A stretch of 64,000 nucleotides of DNA from Cristatella mucedo (GCA_009760855.2 WPIO01000210.1:188001-252000), one strand, 5' to 3'; counted from the first letter of the stretch, positions 13,301 to 23,738 are shown. A program made the numbers and translations. Notes: a model not told the origin generated them from the sequence alone.

Positions 13301-13989
13301 GGACGCTTTAGTCTCCTTTTTTCTCTCAGTGCAGCCTATAGGTCAAAAACATTTCCTATGCAGTCTTTGCTTACTCTCATCTGCTTTTTTGCTCAAATCA
13401 ATAAACTGTACCTCTAGCCGATCTAAAATCATACGGAGACCGAGTATTCAACTCACGTGCTCACTTGGCCTTTTGGTCACTCTCGACTGGATTAACTATA
13501 TCGCACGAATCGATGAAAACAGAAATCAATCTAGGTGTTAAGGATAGCATCCGTATTGCTCATTAAACTGCTGAAAATTTACATGCTTTCACTTACTACT
13601 TGACATGTTTCGCATAAAAAATATTTCAATCACGCGTACAGACATTCGAATCCGTATCCTGACACAAATATTGCAATTTATAGAGCTGCTATAGTCACAA
13701 AATAATTGATATATTCTTTATGGAAATGTGACATTACATAGTAATGTGCTTATTCATATCCGCAAGCTTATTATTAATAAAAATATGTAGAACCATTATA
13801 AACTACCGAAATATTGACAGTTAAAAACTCACTTTTGGCTTCTGTTAGCATCCTGCGAACCTCACTGTACACGAGACGGTGAAAGTTACCTGGGGCAGAC
13901 TTTTCAGTGGCCTTGAGGGTCGCTTTGTGTGCTCTTACAGGCTGGTCTAAGACTGAAACGCATGTGCTTTTGCAAGCTGTTTTAGACAT
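9832..13989 (-). CDS. Four-exon host gene, 319-residue protein of unknown family
   Basis: I built this gene from splice sites. Exons on the minus strand are 13,989-13,833, 12,187-12,048, 10,632-10,459 and 10,320-9,832. All three introns are GT-AG and the phases match (1, 0, 0), giving 960 coding bases including the stop. An in-frame TAG lies nine codons before the ATG, which supports this start. The protein has a basic N-terminus, a central segment with two tryptophans (KPWHKLGVNWRRVADDL), an acidic serine patch (HEDSSDENSQS), and a Gln/Asn/Ser/Pro-rich C-terminal half. There is no signal peptide or membrane segment. I do not recognise the family. The low-complexity tail would suit a nuclear regulator, which is only a guess. 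Introns contain LINE-A and SINE-A copies in the gene's own orientation. Confidence 0.65.
10459..10632 (-). CDS. Exon 3 of the four-exon gene
   Basis: Acceptor TTTTCAG and donor CTC|GTAAGC. It is 174 bases, phase 0 at both ends, and encodes 58 residues starting ATGWKADKEL and ending AEHLRTEL. Confidence 0.65.
11448..11960 (-). mobile_element. LINE-A 3' fragment inside intron 2
   Basis: On the minus strand this is the RT C-terminal tail followed by the LINE-A 3' UTR. The 3' hairpin lies at about 11,455-11,500 (AAAGCGCCTAGAAAGAGATC on the minus strand). It is 5'-truncated and has no usable frame. It sits in the intron between exons 2 and 3 of the host gene. Confidence 0.85.
12048..12187 (-). 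CDS. Exon 2 of the four-exon gene
   Basis: Acceptor TTAATTACAG and donor TCT|GTAAGT. It adds 46 full codons (LSDFPSDLNEVRETV to SSDENSQS), including the two-tryptophan segment and the acidic serine patch. Confidence 0.65.
12971..13105 (-). mobile_element. SINE-A copy inside intron 1
   Basis: The minus strand has a tRNA-like head with a box B close to GGTTCGATTTC, then GGGCGATC, then the SINE-A body (GGTGATAGCCGTAAAGGCTC ... GGCTGCTTAATCAGCT). It matches the copies at 60,919-61,068 and 54,180/55,698. It is not a tRNA gene, because the body continues past the tRNA-like part. Confidence 0.8.
13833..13989 (-). CDS. Exon 1 of the four-exon gene
   Basis: Encodes the first 52 residues, from MSKTACKSTC to MLTEAK, plus one base of the next codon. 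The donor reads AAAA|GTGAGT. The A left over joins TG of exon 2 to form ATG (Met53). Upstream 5' UTR structure is not resolved. Confidence 0.65.
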
Positions 13990-14640
13990 AAAAACTCTCT
14001 TCTTTTGATTTTCTTTCTAAGCGTAATACGACGCTTGTCCGTAACTTATAATTAATGTTGGAAATTCCTTCGCTTGCAGTAGTTGAAGTGCTTAAATGTT
14101 GATTTATTTCTCTTTGAATGCCATGCAAACTGTAAATGTTACTGTTATTCATATCCATATTCCATCATAACACGGTAACGAGCTTTGTGTGAGCGTTGCA
14201 ACCAAGCAGCTTTTTTCCAATGTAGACCGGAGAATCACTCAAAGATTATGATAAGCTGCTAGAAATAAGAGTTGTTGAACCATATACTAGCGCCAGAATT
14301 CAACCTTTCGCCAAATGTCCAGGTACAATATACAAGAGAAAAGCAAGAACCATTAGCACTAGAAATGTAAGGCTTTCGGTTAACCTCCGGCAACTCTAAA
14401 TAAAAACTCGAATCCAAGGCGAACTGGCACACCATGCATTGATGATACCCTGTGTGCCTGTAGACGATTATAAATGCTCGCACCTCATAAGATGTGACTT
14501 ATATGTCATTTAGTTTGGGAAGTGTATAAGTTTAGATGCTTGGATTGTGTGAAATCTTATTGCGAAAGTGTCTAAAGCTACATTTGTAATTGCACAGTTT
14601 TGAAGTTAAAAGTGGCATGGCATTTTCTATCCTGAGATTA
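13990..14640. other. Upstream flank of the four-exon gene
   Basis: This is the 5' flank of the gene (minus strand). I see no clear TATA box or CpG cluster. The short open frame at 14,259-14,483 (-) has no recognised similarity. Confidence 0.4.
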
Positions 14641-14644
14641 GATA

Positions 14645-16440
14645 ATAATAATATAATATTAATGCACTTGATAAAAGCACCCTCAGAGAACTTAATCTCT
14701 TTCTAGGCGCTTTAAATTTGCTGCAAAGGGAAATGCAATTGAATGGTAAGTAAAATCATGCTTGAAAAACAAGCAAAATGAATAACATGGTTAGGGGAGA
14801 CATGCTAAGGGTCAGCATGCAAATGTGGTTGGTTAGTGGCTGCATGCACAGTGTCAGCACGCATCAAGGACGAATCACAGGGACCCACTAAATGCCGTCC
14901 TAAATAGGTGCGTTTTTAAGTTCCTTTTAAATGCGGTCAGGTCAGAGGATGTTCTGACGCAGGTCGGGAGGGAGTTCCTGGCTTTGGGAGCATTCGAACT
15001 AAATGCACGGTTTCCAAATGATTTGAGGTTTGTACGAGGTATTTGTAGACTGTTGGATTCCGAAAAGCAGATGGTACGATGCTTGGCCTGATGGGTAAGT
15101 ATATATGAGAGATAGGGTGGAGCCATAGAATAAAGTGACCTAAAAGTGAGCGACAAAACCTTGAAGTCAATCCGTTACTTGACTGGTAGCCAGTGCAGGT
15201 CGGCGAGAAGTGGAGTAATGTGGCAACTGCGACGCTCACAACAGACAAGCCTAGCTGCAGAGTTTTGCAACAGCTGCAATCGCCTGATCGCACATGCTGG
15301 TAGGCCAGTAAGCAGTTAGTTGCAGAAGTCGAGACGGGATGTCACTAACCACATTTGCATGCCGACCCTGTGCATGTCACCCCTAACCATGTTATTCATT
15401 TTGTTTGTTTTTTCAAGTATGATTTTATTTACCATTCAATTGCCTTTCCATTTGCAGCAAATGTAAAGCGCCTAGAAAGAGATTAAGTTCTCTGAGGGCG
15501 CTTTATCAAGTACATTATTATTATTATAATTATTATGTCACGAATGCATGTACCAATTTGAACGTGGTATCTTTATCTAAACAAGCCCGATTTTAGCAAT
15601 GTTATGAAGCTGAAAATAGGCAGATTTGACTGTGGAGCTAGTATGGTCGTCTAACGAGAGGTCGCTTTGGAATATGACACCTAGATTTCTAGCTGATTCA
15701 ACTGGAGATATGCTGGCAGAGCCAATTTGAGGGTCAGCCTTTCCAATCTCTGAATCACACTGGGTTTGCCCATAACTGGTAAGTTAGTTTTATCATCGTT
15801 TAGTTTTAGAAAACTTGCTGCCATCCATGTGAGGATGTCATCAATGCATGCAGCAAGTGAGTTGAGAGGATTTGAGGTGCTTGAAGGCTGGGAAGGATCA
15901 AAGCAAAGGTACAACTGAGTGTCATCCGCATATAAGTGAAAGCCTAGATTGTGCTTGGCAATCACATCAGCGAGAGGGAGAGTATAAACGGTGAAAAGGA
16001 CCGGACCTAGCACAGAGCCCTGAGGTACTCCATATTTTAGAGGTACTTCAGATGATCTTTGTCCATTCACGTCAACACTCTGGAATGTCCCACTGAGATA
16101 GGACCTGAGCCACTGCAGAGCAGTGCCAGTGATGCCCAGGCGAGATGAGAGGCGCTCTAGAAGAACTTTGTGATCGATGGTATCGACAGCTGTTGAAAGA
16201 TCGAGCAAAGCAAGCAGAGACACTCTACCCATGTCTGCATTCCTAAGTAGGTCTTTGTATATCCTAAGCAATGCTGACTCTGTGGAGTGATTAGCGGAGA
16301 TAAAATCAGCAAAGGCAAACTTACGTAGTAGAGCGTCCGAGGAATCCATGTCCAAGGAATCCATGAAAATCAATCTAAAATTGGCAAGTGTAGCTTTTAA
16401 GAGGCATTTCTCATCATGCATAATTCCAGCTGCAAATTAC
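14645..16440 (-). mobile_element. LINE-A copy, RT to 3' end, with an inserted antisense LINE-A tail
   Basis: On the minus strand the RT runs from about 16,310 to 15,545 and continues from 15,338 to 14,870, followed by the 3' UTR, hairpin (about 14,690-14,715) and ATT-rich tail. Motif A is LDLSTAVDTIDH, with F changed to V; motif B is YGVPQGSVLGP; motif C is [10 protein letters not shown] plus-strand LINE-A 3' fragment at 15,346-15,534 splits it, flanked by ATGTCAC duplications. The open frame at 16,421-15,681 (246 aa) starts with about 40 residues that do not match other LINE-A copies, so the 5' junction is probably a rearrangement. Confidence 0.9.
15346..15534 (+). mobile_element. LINE-A 3' UTR insertion (189 bp) within antisense LINE-A
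   Basis: It contains only the LINE-A 3' UTR: AACCACATTTGCATG, the hairpin (GTAAAGCGCCTAGAAAGAG) and an ATT tail. ATGTCAC occurs on both sides (15,339-15,345 and 15,535-15,541), and the uninterrupted LINE-A sequence elsewhere has this heptamer once at the same place. Confidence 0.85.
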
Positions 16441-16683
16441 TAACCCAGATGAATTAAGAAAAATTACTATCGAGCATTAAACTAAACAATTTAAAAATTG
16501 AGTGCTGGGATCGAGTGACATAGAACTAAAGAACAACCAGAGGTATCATCCAGCAGGCAAGTGCATTTCCGGCTCCAAACTTGCTTAGGTAAATCGTTTA
16601 GGCAAGAGTACACGGGAAAAGTAATCAAATTTATTATACACATCATGCGTACGCACAAACATTCCCTCTCGCCACTTCGCGCT

Positions 16684-16822
16684 TCGGGTTTAGGTTTTAG
16701 GGTTAAATGTTTAGGGTTGAAAGTTTAGGGTTTATTTTGAATTATTTGGAGTTTCGGGTTTTTAGGGTTTAGGGTTTACAATTCAGAGTTTACAGTTTTT
16801 AGGGTTTAGTGTTTAGGTTGGG
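16684..16822 (+). repeat. Degenerate TTTAGGG-like interstitial repeat block
   Basis: Many units of TTTAGGG, TTTTAGGG and variants occur (for example TTTTTAGGGTTTAGGGTTTA), mixed with diverged units. It resembles an old telomere-type array. Animals usually have TTAGGG; TTTAGGG is typical of plants and some protists. Confidence 0.7.
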
Positions 16823-17138
16823 CTGTGCCTCCGCCGCCTAAATCCACTCTTGCTGATATACCACGCTTTAATTAGGGCTTATTAGTTCGTAACTAGAATC
16901 TCTTGACCTCGAGTTACACTCAGTAGACCTTAGAGGCTTAGCGCTCATTTGCAGGAACTTGCGGCACGCCATAGCGCGCCCGCTTTGACGGGTACGAACG
17001 AGTGCCTGGTGGCGTCGAGCGGAACCTAACTTCCGCGGACCAAAGTGTATAGCTCGCTGCTGCAATTGCCGCAGCCGCCGAAAGCCACCGCAACCGCTGC
17101 AGCCGCCGCTACCGCCGAATACGCCACCGCCGCATACT

Positions 17139-17215
17139 GGGGGGGGGGGGGGCGAAATGTCCTAGAGTCCACGGTGGGGGGAATGTCCGAGGAGGGGGGA
17201 GGAACGTCCATGGGG
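17139..17215 (+). other. G-run cluster with G-quadruplex potential
   Basis: A G14 run is followed within 65 bases by further runs of at least four G (GGTGGGGGGAATG, GGAGGGGGGAGG, TGGGGG). This meets the usual sequence pattern for a G-quadruplex; its formation here is inferred. Confidence 0.6.
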
Positions 17216-17438
17216 GAAGCGCACTACAACCGAGCGAGCTAGTTTTGGCCTCTAGCAGCTGAGCCACTGAGACTAGTCTCCGTCCAAATCTCGACCTTTG
17301 AGATGTAAAAAAATCGTAGCTGATTGCCTGCCGTAACATCGAGTACACCCCTCTTAACAGTATCCCGAGATACTGCCACCAGAAATTATGTGCAGTGTCT
17401 AAAAGCTTTTCCATTAAAAACAATAAATACAACAATCT

Positions 17439-17497
17439 CGGTTGATCGAACAGCCTCGTCTGTATAGCGGCACAAGAGCTTTGTTTGCTATCACCAC
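17439..17497 (-). mobile_element. SINE-A body fragment
   Basis: The minus strand reads GGTGATAGCAAACAAAGCTC ... TATACAGACGAGGCTGTTC, matching the SINE-A body. No clear tRNA-like head survives. Confidence 0.5.
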
Positions 17498-18349
17498 ATC
17501 TTTTAATTTGGCAATACATGATTGCTCCACTTCAGGATTCAAACCACATCATATCGGTCAGGAAGAGCGAACAGCTCATCTCCCGGACTATCACTAACCA
17601 GTAAAGCCTCGACTGTAAAGTTGCAGTTACTCGCTCACACCACATCCACATGTGCTGCGTGTACGGTTGTTCATGTTTTTAGTCGCCAAATGGGCACCGG
17701 CACGCTTACTGCACAGGATGGCCAGAGAGCCTATCTCCTGGACGACTTGCGCTGATGTTTAAGGTAAGCAGGGGAACCCAAGAGTGGTCGACCGCGTATT
17801 TCAAACTTTTATATGTATGAGTTACATTTACACGTAGATGGGATTAAAATAGCAATGTCGATACGCAGAGCTAGCAGAGACCACCTGCAGCCGGGTAAGC
17901 CAGAAAAACATTTCACCCAGGGATACAAATCCCACAAATCTGCCTCTAATTCACTCTGTCGACCAAAGCACAGTCAAGCTACTGCTTCAGTTACGTTGGA
18001 AATGTCTAAAAATTAGGTTGCTTTCATGCTGTTTACACCTTCATAATGGTCTCGTTCTCGTAAGATGAACAAGCACCGCCCGTACAGCGAACGTTAAAAA
18101 GTGCTTCTCTCATCTCGACGACATATGTGCCCTCTTCTCTAAGCTGAACATAACTCCACAGTCAACCCTAAAGCTAAATGTAAATGGCAAATCTTGCCTT
18201 CTACTGGCTTCCTTTAGGAAATGAGGGATGCCTACTGACGATTAATGGCAATAGTACATTAGGTTGCAGCACAAATCAGCACGAAAGGGGAACAAGTCAG
18301 TTAGACAATGGAAAAGCTGTGAGGAGCAAGCGTAATAATAATACTATGA

Positions 18350-20350
18350 GTATTAATTTCGATGCATTTGATATAGCGTTCTATGAAAACCGAATCTCTT
18401 TCTAGGCGCTTCGCATTGGCTGCAATGAAAGCACAATCGAATGGATGCTGTTAGCAGTACAAAGCATCAAAGAAGCAGGTCAGTGAGAGTAGGGTCTACA
18501 CGAGTAGTTGTTAGTTTTGATTGGGATATGAGCTTCAGAACAGGTCATTGGTGGCCTCCTAAATGCAGACATTGAGATGCTATGGAAATGAGGGACAGCA
18601 TTCAAGGGAGGTCGATGCAACCCCAGGGATGGACTCCCCGATCGTGTCTGTCTTTTAGAAGAAGCTATAAAAGCGATCAGCTTGACAATCACATGGATCA
18701 CTTGGAAAGAAACTAACCTGTGAGAGTTTTAAGAGATGAGATGATTGATCGTACATGGAAGCAGTTTTTACGGTGCATCTGTGAATCAACGACGTTCATG
18801 TAGAAACTAGGCCTGACCTTTGTTTGGATCGATTGGTAGGACCTACAATAAGACTCGTATGCCTGTTAGTTGACGGCTAGTCCTGATTTTTGGAATGCTT
18901 TTTTTAAAGCTTTCGCTTAGTAGATCTAGCTACTTAATTGTCTGTGCTAAGCCATAGGCCATCTGGGTGAGGACAGAAACTGATGGTGCAAACTCGTCGA
19001 GCATGTCAGCTAGTGTCGTGTTGTAGCAATCGATCAATGATGACAGATCGAAAGGGGGATTTAGCATCAGATGTGATGCAGGTATTCTCTCGCGGACAAA
19101 ATTGATGCCAAGAGTCCTAATGTTTTGCGATTCGCAGTGATTTTAGATGACTATGTTGGCCCACGTTGTAGACTGAATGAGATATGCACGTCCTCACAGA
19201 GGCAAAATTTGGCAATATTGGATGAAAAAATCCAGTTGTATGAGAAGATTTGATTGTGTGAGTGACCCTTGATATGGGTAGGGCCATGCACATGAGCCCC
19301 GAGAGACAGAGTGTCAGCCAGTCCTCAAAATTCGGTGCTGAAGTTGCAGATAAGTTATTAAAATTAATTTTGACATCACACAAAAAACTGGGAATTATCT
19401 TTACAGAATCGAAATAACAGAAGAGAAATCAGACGTAAAGACAGACTCCGTACCTGGAGGACGATAGACAACGGCCACCATTGGTAGATTGTTGTCAGGT
19501 GAACTCAAAACAAGAGCTTTGAAAGAATGCTTTGAGGGGACTGCAAATGGCATGAAATTGAAGAACGTGCGTGCAATAATAGCGACTACCCCTTTAGTTT
19601 CAATTGATCAAGGGGTGTGAAACAAGAAGCTTGCCGGGGTTGCTTCTATAGTCTGACAGTTTACCCATTTTAGCATAGTTTCGGGCAAGGCAAGCATGCC
19701 GAGGTCTTTTTCAGAAATAGCTTATTATAGGAGTTTATTGCACATTAACCAGGATTCCAAAAACGAGCGTTAAGCTTAGCTGTCAGAGTTATGGCAGGAC
19801 AGATGATCACTATGTTGGAATGATTTACAACAACTCTTGAGAGAAAACGTGCTGAGTGGTTCGAAACAAGGCTAGGAATACACAACAAGCGTGTATTCAG
19901 CTCACAGCTCCGTTAAACGAGCGGCGTGTCAGCTTGCGGCCCAGGCCCCGCTGCGGCACCGGGTGATTTTCTTTAGCATAACTCGCGGATCTTAGCAACA
20001 GCAACAACATTTACGAATCCATTTGAACTTGGACAAAGAAGCGATGATAGGTACGCAGGTTCATAACTAATAAGCATGCGACTAGCTGCCGGATAAGCAT
20101 GTGACCGCTGCGCTAGATAGCTGACTATCTAAGGCAGCGGTCGGCGTGGCGGTATCAGCTCCAGCGTTAGGTACTTAGACGCCCATAGGCAAGTAACTTA
20201 TTATTCAGAAAATTCAAACAACAAATAGATAAGCTTTCAATAGTTCTTAGCTGTTTTGGTTTCTGTATACGGTGTTCACAAGAACTTGGCCTTTTGGAAG
20301 ACAATTCTGCAAAGGGCAATAAGCGCTAGTAGCACTTGCTGTTGGGAGGC
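18350..20350 (-). mobile_element. LINE-A copy lacking its RT domain
   Basis: The 3' tail and hairpin (about 18,360-18,410, minus strand) are followed within about 100 bases by the region between endonuclease and RT, then decayed endonuclease (about 19,120-19,790) and the 5' region (to about 20,350). The frame at 19,383-19,117 carries FEDWLTLCLSGLMCMALP, like the end of an endonuclease. Compared with other copies the whole RT is missing. It shares its 5' portion with the copy at 1-2,190. Confidence 0.75.
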
Positions 20351-20900
20351 GTACGTACTGACCTTGCTTCGAAATTTCGTCAAGTCGGAATATGTCCTGC
20401 CGATCTCGGATCGATAGCGAGCTTCGAGCTATCGGATAGTGGTAGCTGAAGGCGCGATCGCTAGGATATCCGAGGGCTAGGTAGAGGCTCTGCTTGGAGA
20501 CGGAACCAGTATGTCGGATGGTAGAGATAAGTCAAGGTCACCAAGGTCGACCAATTCAGTTTCTGCCTCATTTGTATAGCGGCCGGAAGAGCCTTAGCTA
20601 CTACTATCATGCCTTGCTGCCGACATTGCAATATCGTCCGATTCAGAGCTCGAACTCTGAAATTCACTTAAATTTGGGCTAGTTTAGATAGGTGTACAGC
20701 ATCTAAATTGAAGCATGCATTTGTAATATCCCGTCTAGACTTCTGTAACTCACTTCTTGCTGGTCTGTGGGCGTGACCACGCCCAGGATGATGTTCCACC
20801 CCAGCCAAACTCATACCCCTCCTCTAGGCTAACGGGCAGAGTTGTGAGACTGGTGAGAGTACCCCCTCATTAAGCTTTGCAGTCGGACGGTGTCGGCTGA
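20351..20900. other. Short gap with a SINE-A-like scrap
   Basis: No gene was seen. A minus-strand SINE-A-like body piece is at about 20,563-20,615 (TTTGTATAGCGGCCGGAAGA on the plus strand). Confidence 0.4.
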
Positions 20901-20904
20901 CTAA

Positions 20905-22316
20905 CCTTGGATGTTTGCAGACATTGGTAGAGTGTCTCTGCTTGTTTTGCTTGATCTTTCGGTAGCTTTTAATACCAACGATCACAAAGTTCTTCTAGAG
21001 CGCCTCTCATCTCGCCTGGGCATCACTGGCACTGCTCTGCAGTGGTTCAGGTCCTATCTCAGTGGGAGACTCCAGAGTATTAACGTGAATGGACAAAGAT
21101 CATCTGAAGTACCTCTGAAATATGGAGTACCTCAGGGCTCAGTGCTAGGTCCCGTTCTTTTCACGGTTTATACTTTGCCTCTTGCTGATGTGATTGCCAA
21201 GCACAATCTAGGCTTTCACTTCTTTGCGGATGACACTCAGTTGTACCTTTGCTTTGATCCCTCCCAGCCTTCGAGCACCTCAAATTCTCTAAACTCACTA
21301 GCTGCATGCATTGATGAAATCCTCACATGGATGGCAGAAGATTTTTTAAAACTTAACGATGATAAAACTAACTTACTAGTTATGGGCAAACCCAGTGTGA
21401 TCCAGAGATTGGAAAGGCTGACTCTCAAAATTGGCTCTGCCAGCATATCTCCAGTTGAATCAGTTCGAAACCTAGGTGTCATATTCCAAACCGACCTCTC
21501 GTAAGACGACCATATCAGCTCCACAGTCAAATCCACCTATTTCCAGCTTCATTCCATTGCTAAAATTCGGGCTTGTTTAGATAAAGATACCACATCTAAG
21601 TTGGTCCATGCATTCGTGACACCTGGTCTCGACTTCTGCAACTCACTGCTTACTGGCCTACCAGCATGTGCGATCAGGCGATTGCAGGTGGTGCAAAACT
21701 CCGAAGCTAGGCTTGTCTGTCGTGAGCGGCGCAGTTGCCACATCACACCACTCCTCGCAGCTGCACTGGCTACCAGCCAAGCAACGGATTGACTTCAAAA
21801 TTTGTCGCTCACTTTTTGGTCACTTCACTCTTTGGCTCGAGCCTATCTCTCAGATCTACTCCCCCACCAGGCCAAGCATCGTACCACCCGCTTTTCGGAA
21901 TCCAGCAGTCTAGAAATACCTCATACAAACCTCAAATCCTTTGGAGACCGTGCATTTAGTTTGTATGCTCCCAAAGCCTGGAACTCCCTCCCGACCTGCG
22001 TCAGAACATCCCCTGACCTGACCACATTTAAAAAGAACCTAAAAACACACCTATTTAGGACAGCATGTAGTGGGTTCCTGTGATTCGTCCTCGAGGTGCT
22101 TATGCGTGCTGACATTGTGCATGCTGCCACTAACCACATTTGCATGCTGACCCTGTGCATGTCACCCCTAACCATATTATTCATTTCGTTTGTTTTTCAA
22201 GCATGATTTTACATACCATTCAATTGCATTTCACTTTACAGCAAATGTAAAGCGCCTAGAGAGAGATTAAGTTCTCTGAGGGCGCTATATCAAGTGAATT
22301 ATTATTATTGTTATTA
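20905..22316 (+). mobile_element. LINE-A copy, RT to 3' end, with premature stop and frameshift
   Basis: The RT frame from 20,911 reads 197 residues with LDLSVAFNTNDHKVL (motif A, second Asp changed to Asn), YGVPQGSVLGP (motif B) and FADDTQLYL (motif C). It ends at a TAA at 21,502-21,504, where the intact copy at 54,262 reads on. A frameshift follows near 21,770. The 3' UTR, hairpin (about 22,250-22,288) and ATT tail are present. It is 5'-truncated. Confidence 0.93.
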
Positions 22317-22404
22317 TTTTATGTAATTGCAACGGGTCAGCTGCGGTCGAGTGACCCACAACCCCGGCAGAGACCAACTTTCTGCATGTGTGTTGGCCTG
22401 TACG

Positions 22405-22620
22405 AACACTATCACCTCTCTCTCTCTCTCTCCCCCCTTGTCTCTTACTCTCTTATCTACTGACAGGCTCTGCTTAGGTGGCGGTTATTATAGCTACATC
22501 CATGTGTACTTTTGCTCGCTTGCGTTGCTTGCGAACGACTCAACATAGCCTCCATCACCAGTACTACAACTCGCTTGTGGGGCATGGTTCTTTACACCGC
22601 CATGGCGAGCCCTCGGCCTC
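22405..22620 (+). repeat. Dispersed repeat beginning with a CT tract
   Basis: A short CT tract is followed by about 180 bp resembling the minus strand of 36,590-36,830. Shared pieces include CTCGCTTGCGTTGC-like (CGCGCGCTTGCGTTGC in the other copy) and ACAACTCGCTTGT. The element class is unknown. Confidence 0.5.
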
Positions 22621-23085
22621 TACAGGTCTACCGGCAAGTGCAATCAGGCACTTACAGCTTGTGCACAACTCTCCATCTAGGCTTTTCTGTCGTGAGCTTA
22701 GAAGTTGCTCGCAAAGTGCACTGGCTCCCAGTGAAGCAATCCATCAACTACAAGGTTCTGTCGCTCACTTTTAGGTCTATTAATTCATTCGCTCCAGCCT
22801 ACTTAAGAGATCTACTTCCCACCGGGCTAGGCAACATGCAACTTGTTTTTCGAAATCTCATCGTTGACCTATATCTCGTACGAACCTCGAGTCCTATGGA
22901 GACAATGCTTTTAGATTGTGTGCTCCCAAAGCCTGAAACTCACTTCTAACTTTCGTCGTGACATTCTCTGACGTAAACATTTTTTAAGGGAAACTGAAAA
23001 TGCATCTATTTATCACAGTAGATAGTGGGTCAATGTGATTTTTCCTTTACGTACTTAAACGTGCTGACAGTGCATGCTGCCTCTA
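22620..23085 (+). mobile_element. Diverged LINE-A C-terminal fragment
   Basis: The frame at 22,512-22,949 includes VHWLPVKQSINYKVLSLTF and FAPAYLRDLLP, as in LINE-A C-terminal domains. It is frameshifted and stops before the hairpin, being joined to LINE-B sequence at about 23,086. Confidence 0.8.
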
Positions 23086-23738
23086 TCTAAGTCCAAGGAT
23101 GGCTGCCGGTTGGTCAACGGATACAGCGCAATATTCTTAAGCTGACCCACAAGACCGGCCACGGCTTGGCCCCTCCATACCCAGCTGAACTGCTGCACCA
23201 ATTTCAGCCTCTATTGTATTAGCCTGCTGCTTCTGGTATTGCAATTAGTGAAGCAGCCTCAGCAACTAACGTATGTCCCACCTGCAGCAGACGGCTGAGC
23301 AATTGACTCGGTGCAGCCTTTGATGTAAGCATGAGGCCTACCATAGATGCACTCCCTTATCTGTGGTGAGTCAGCACCCAGCTTGTATATGTACCCTGGG
23401 GAATAGAGAGAATAAAGAGAGAATTTTGTTCCCCACTCACGTTTGCCCGTTCGCGTCTTAGTGTCTCCGTGAGACTCCACTAGCACTGCTGCCACCAGGG
23501 ACGAGTAACACAACACCTTCTTGTGCCCTCACGTCCTATATGGACAATACATTGGCTGTTCAATTCCTCAGCTTAAAGAGCATTGGCGACCGAAGCTTCA
23601 GCTCTGTGTTCCTAGACTGTGGAACTCGCTTCCATTATTCATATGCAAGAAAAACTAGTCTCCTTCTGCCGGCTATATCTCATTCTTTCCAGCGATCCTG
23701 AGCTGCTACTTCCATGCTATTCGCTACTTCAAATGCTC
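23086..23738 (+). mobile_element. LINE-B C-terminal fragment split by an LTR-like insertion
   Basis: The two halves (23,086-23,210 and 23,516-23,738) match consecutive LINE-B sequence seen at 24,805-25,150. Between them lies a foreign segment of about 300 bp. Confidence 0.75.
23215..23515 (+). mobile_element. Candidate solo LTR inside LINE-B
   Basis: This segment is absent from other LINE-B copies. It begins TGTATTAG and ends AACA. It has a GAATAAAG signal in its middle (about 23,410) and a T/C-rich stretch after it, as in R-U5 regions of LTR retrotransposons. No clean target duplication is visible (CCTCT versus CCTTCT at the edges), so the class is tentative. Confidence 0.4.

Larger units (their letters stand above)
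16823..18340. other. GC-rich patch, G tract and SINE scrap, no gene
   Basis: A GCC-rich patch lies at about 17,065-17,135. It is followed by 14 consecutive G (17,139-17,152) and several shorter G runs to 17,215. A minus-strand SINE-A body fragment is at about 17,439-17,497. Short frames in the GCC patch read Ala/Pro runs and look like composition artefacts. Confidence 0.5.

Noticed and set aside
17026-17242. Ala/Pro/Gly-rich small proteins in the GCC patch
   Set aside because: Opposed overlapping frames caused by base composition and the G14 run.
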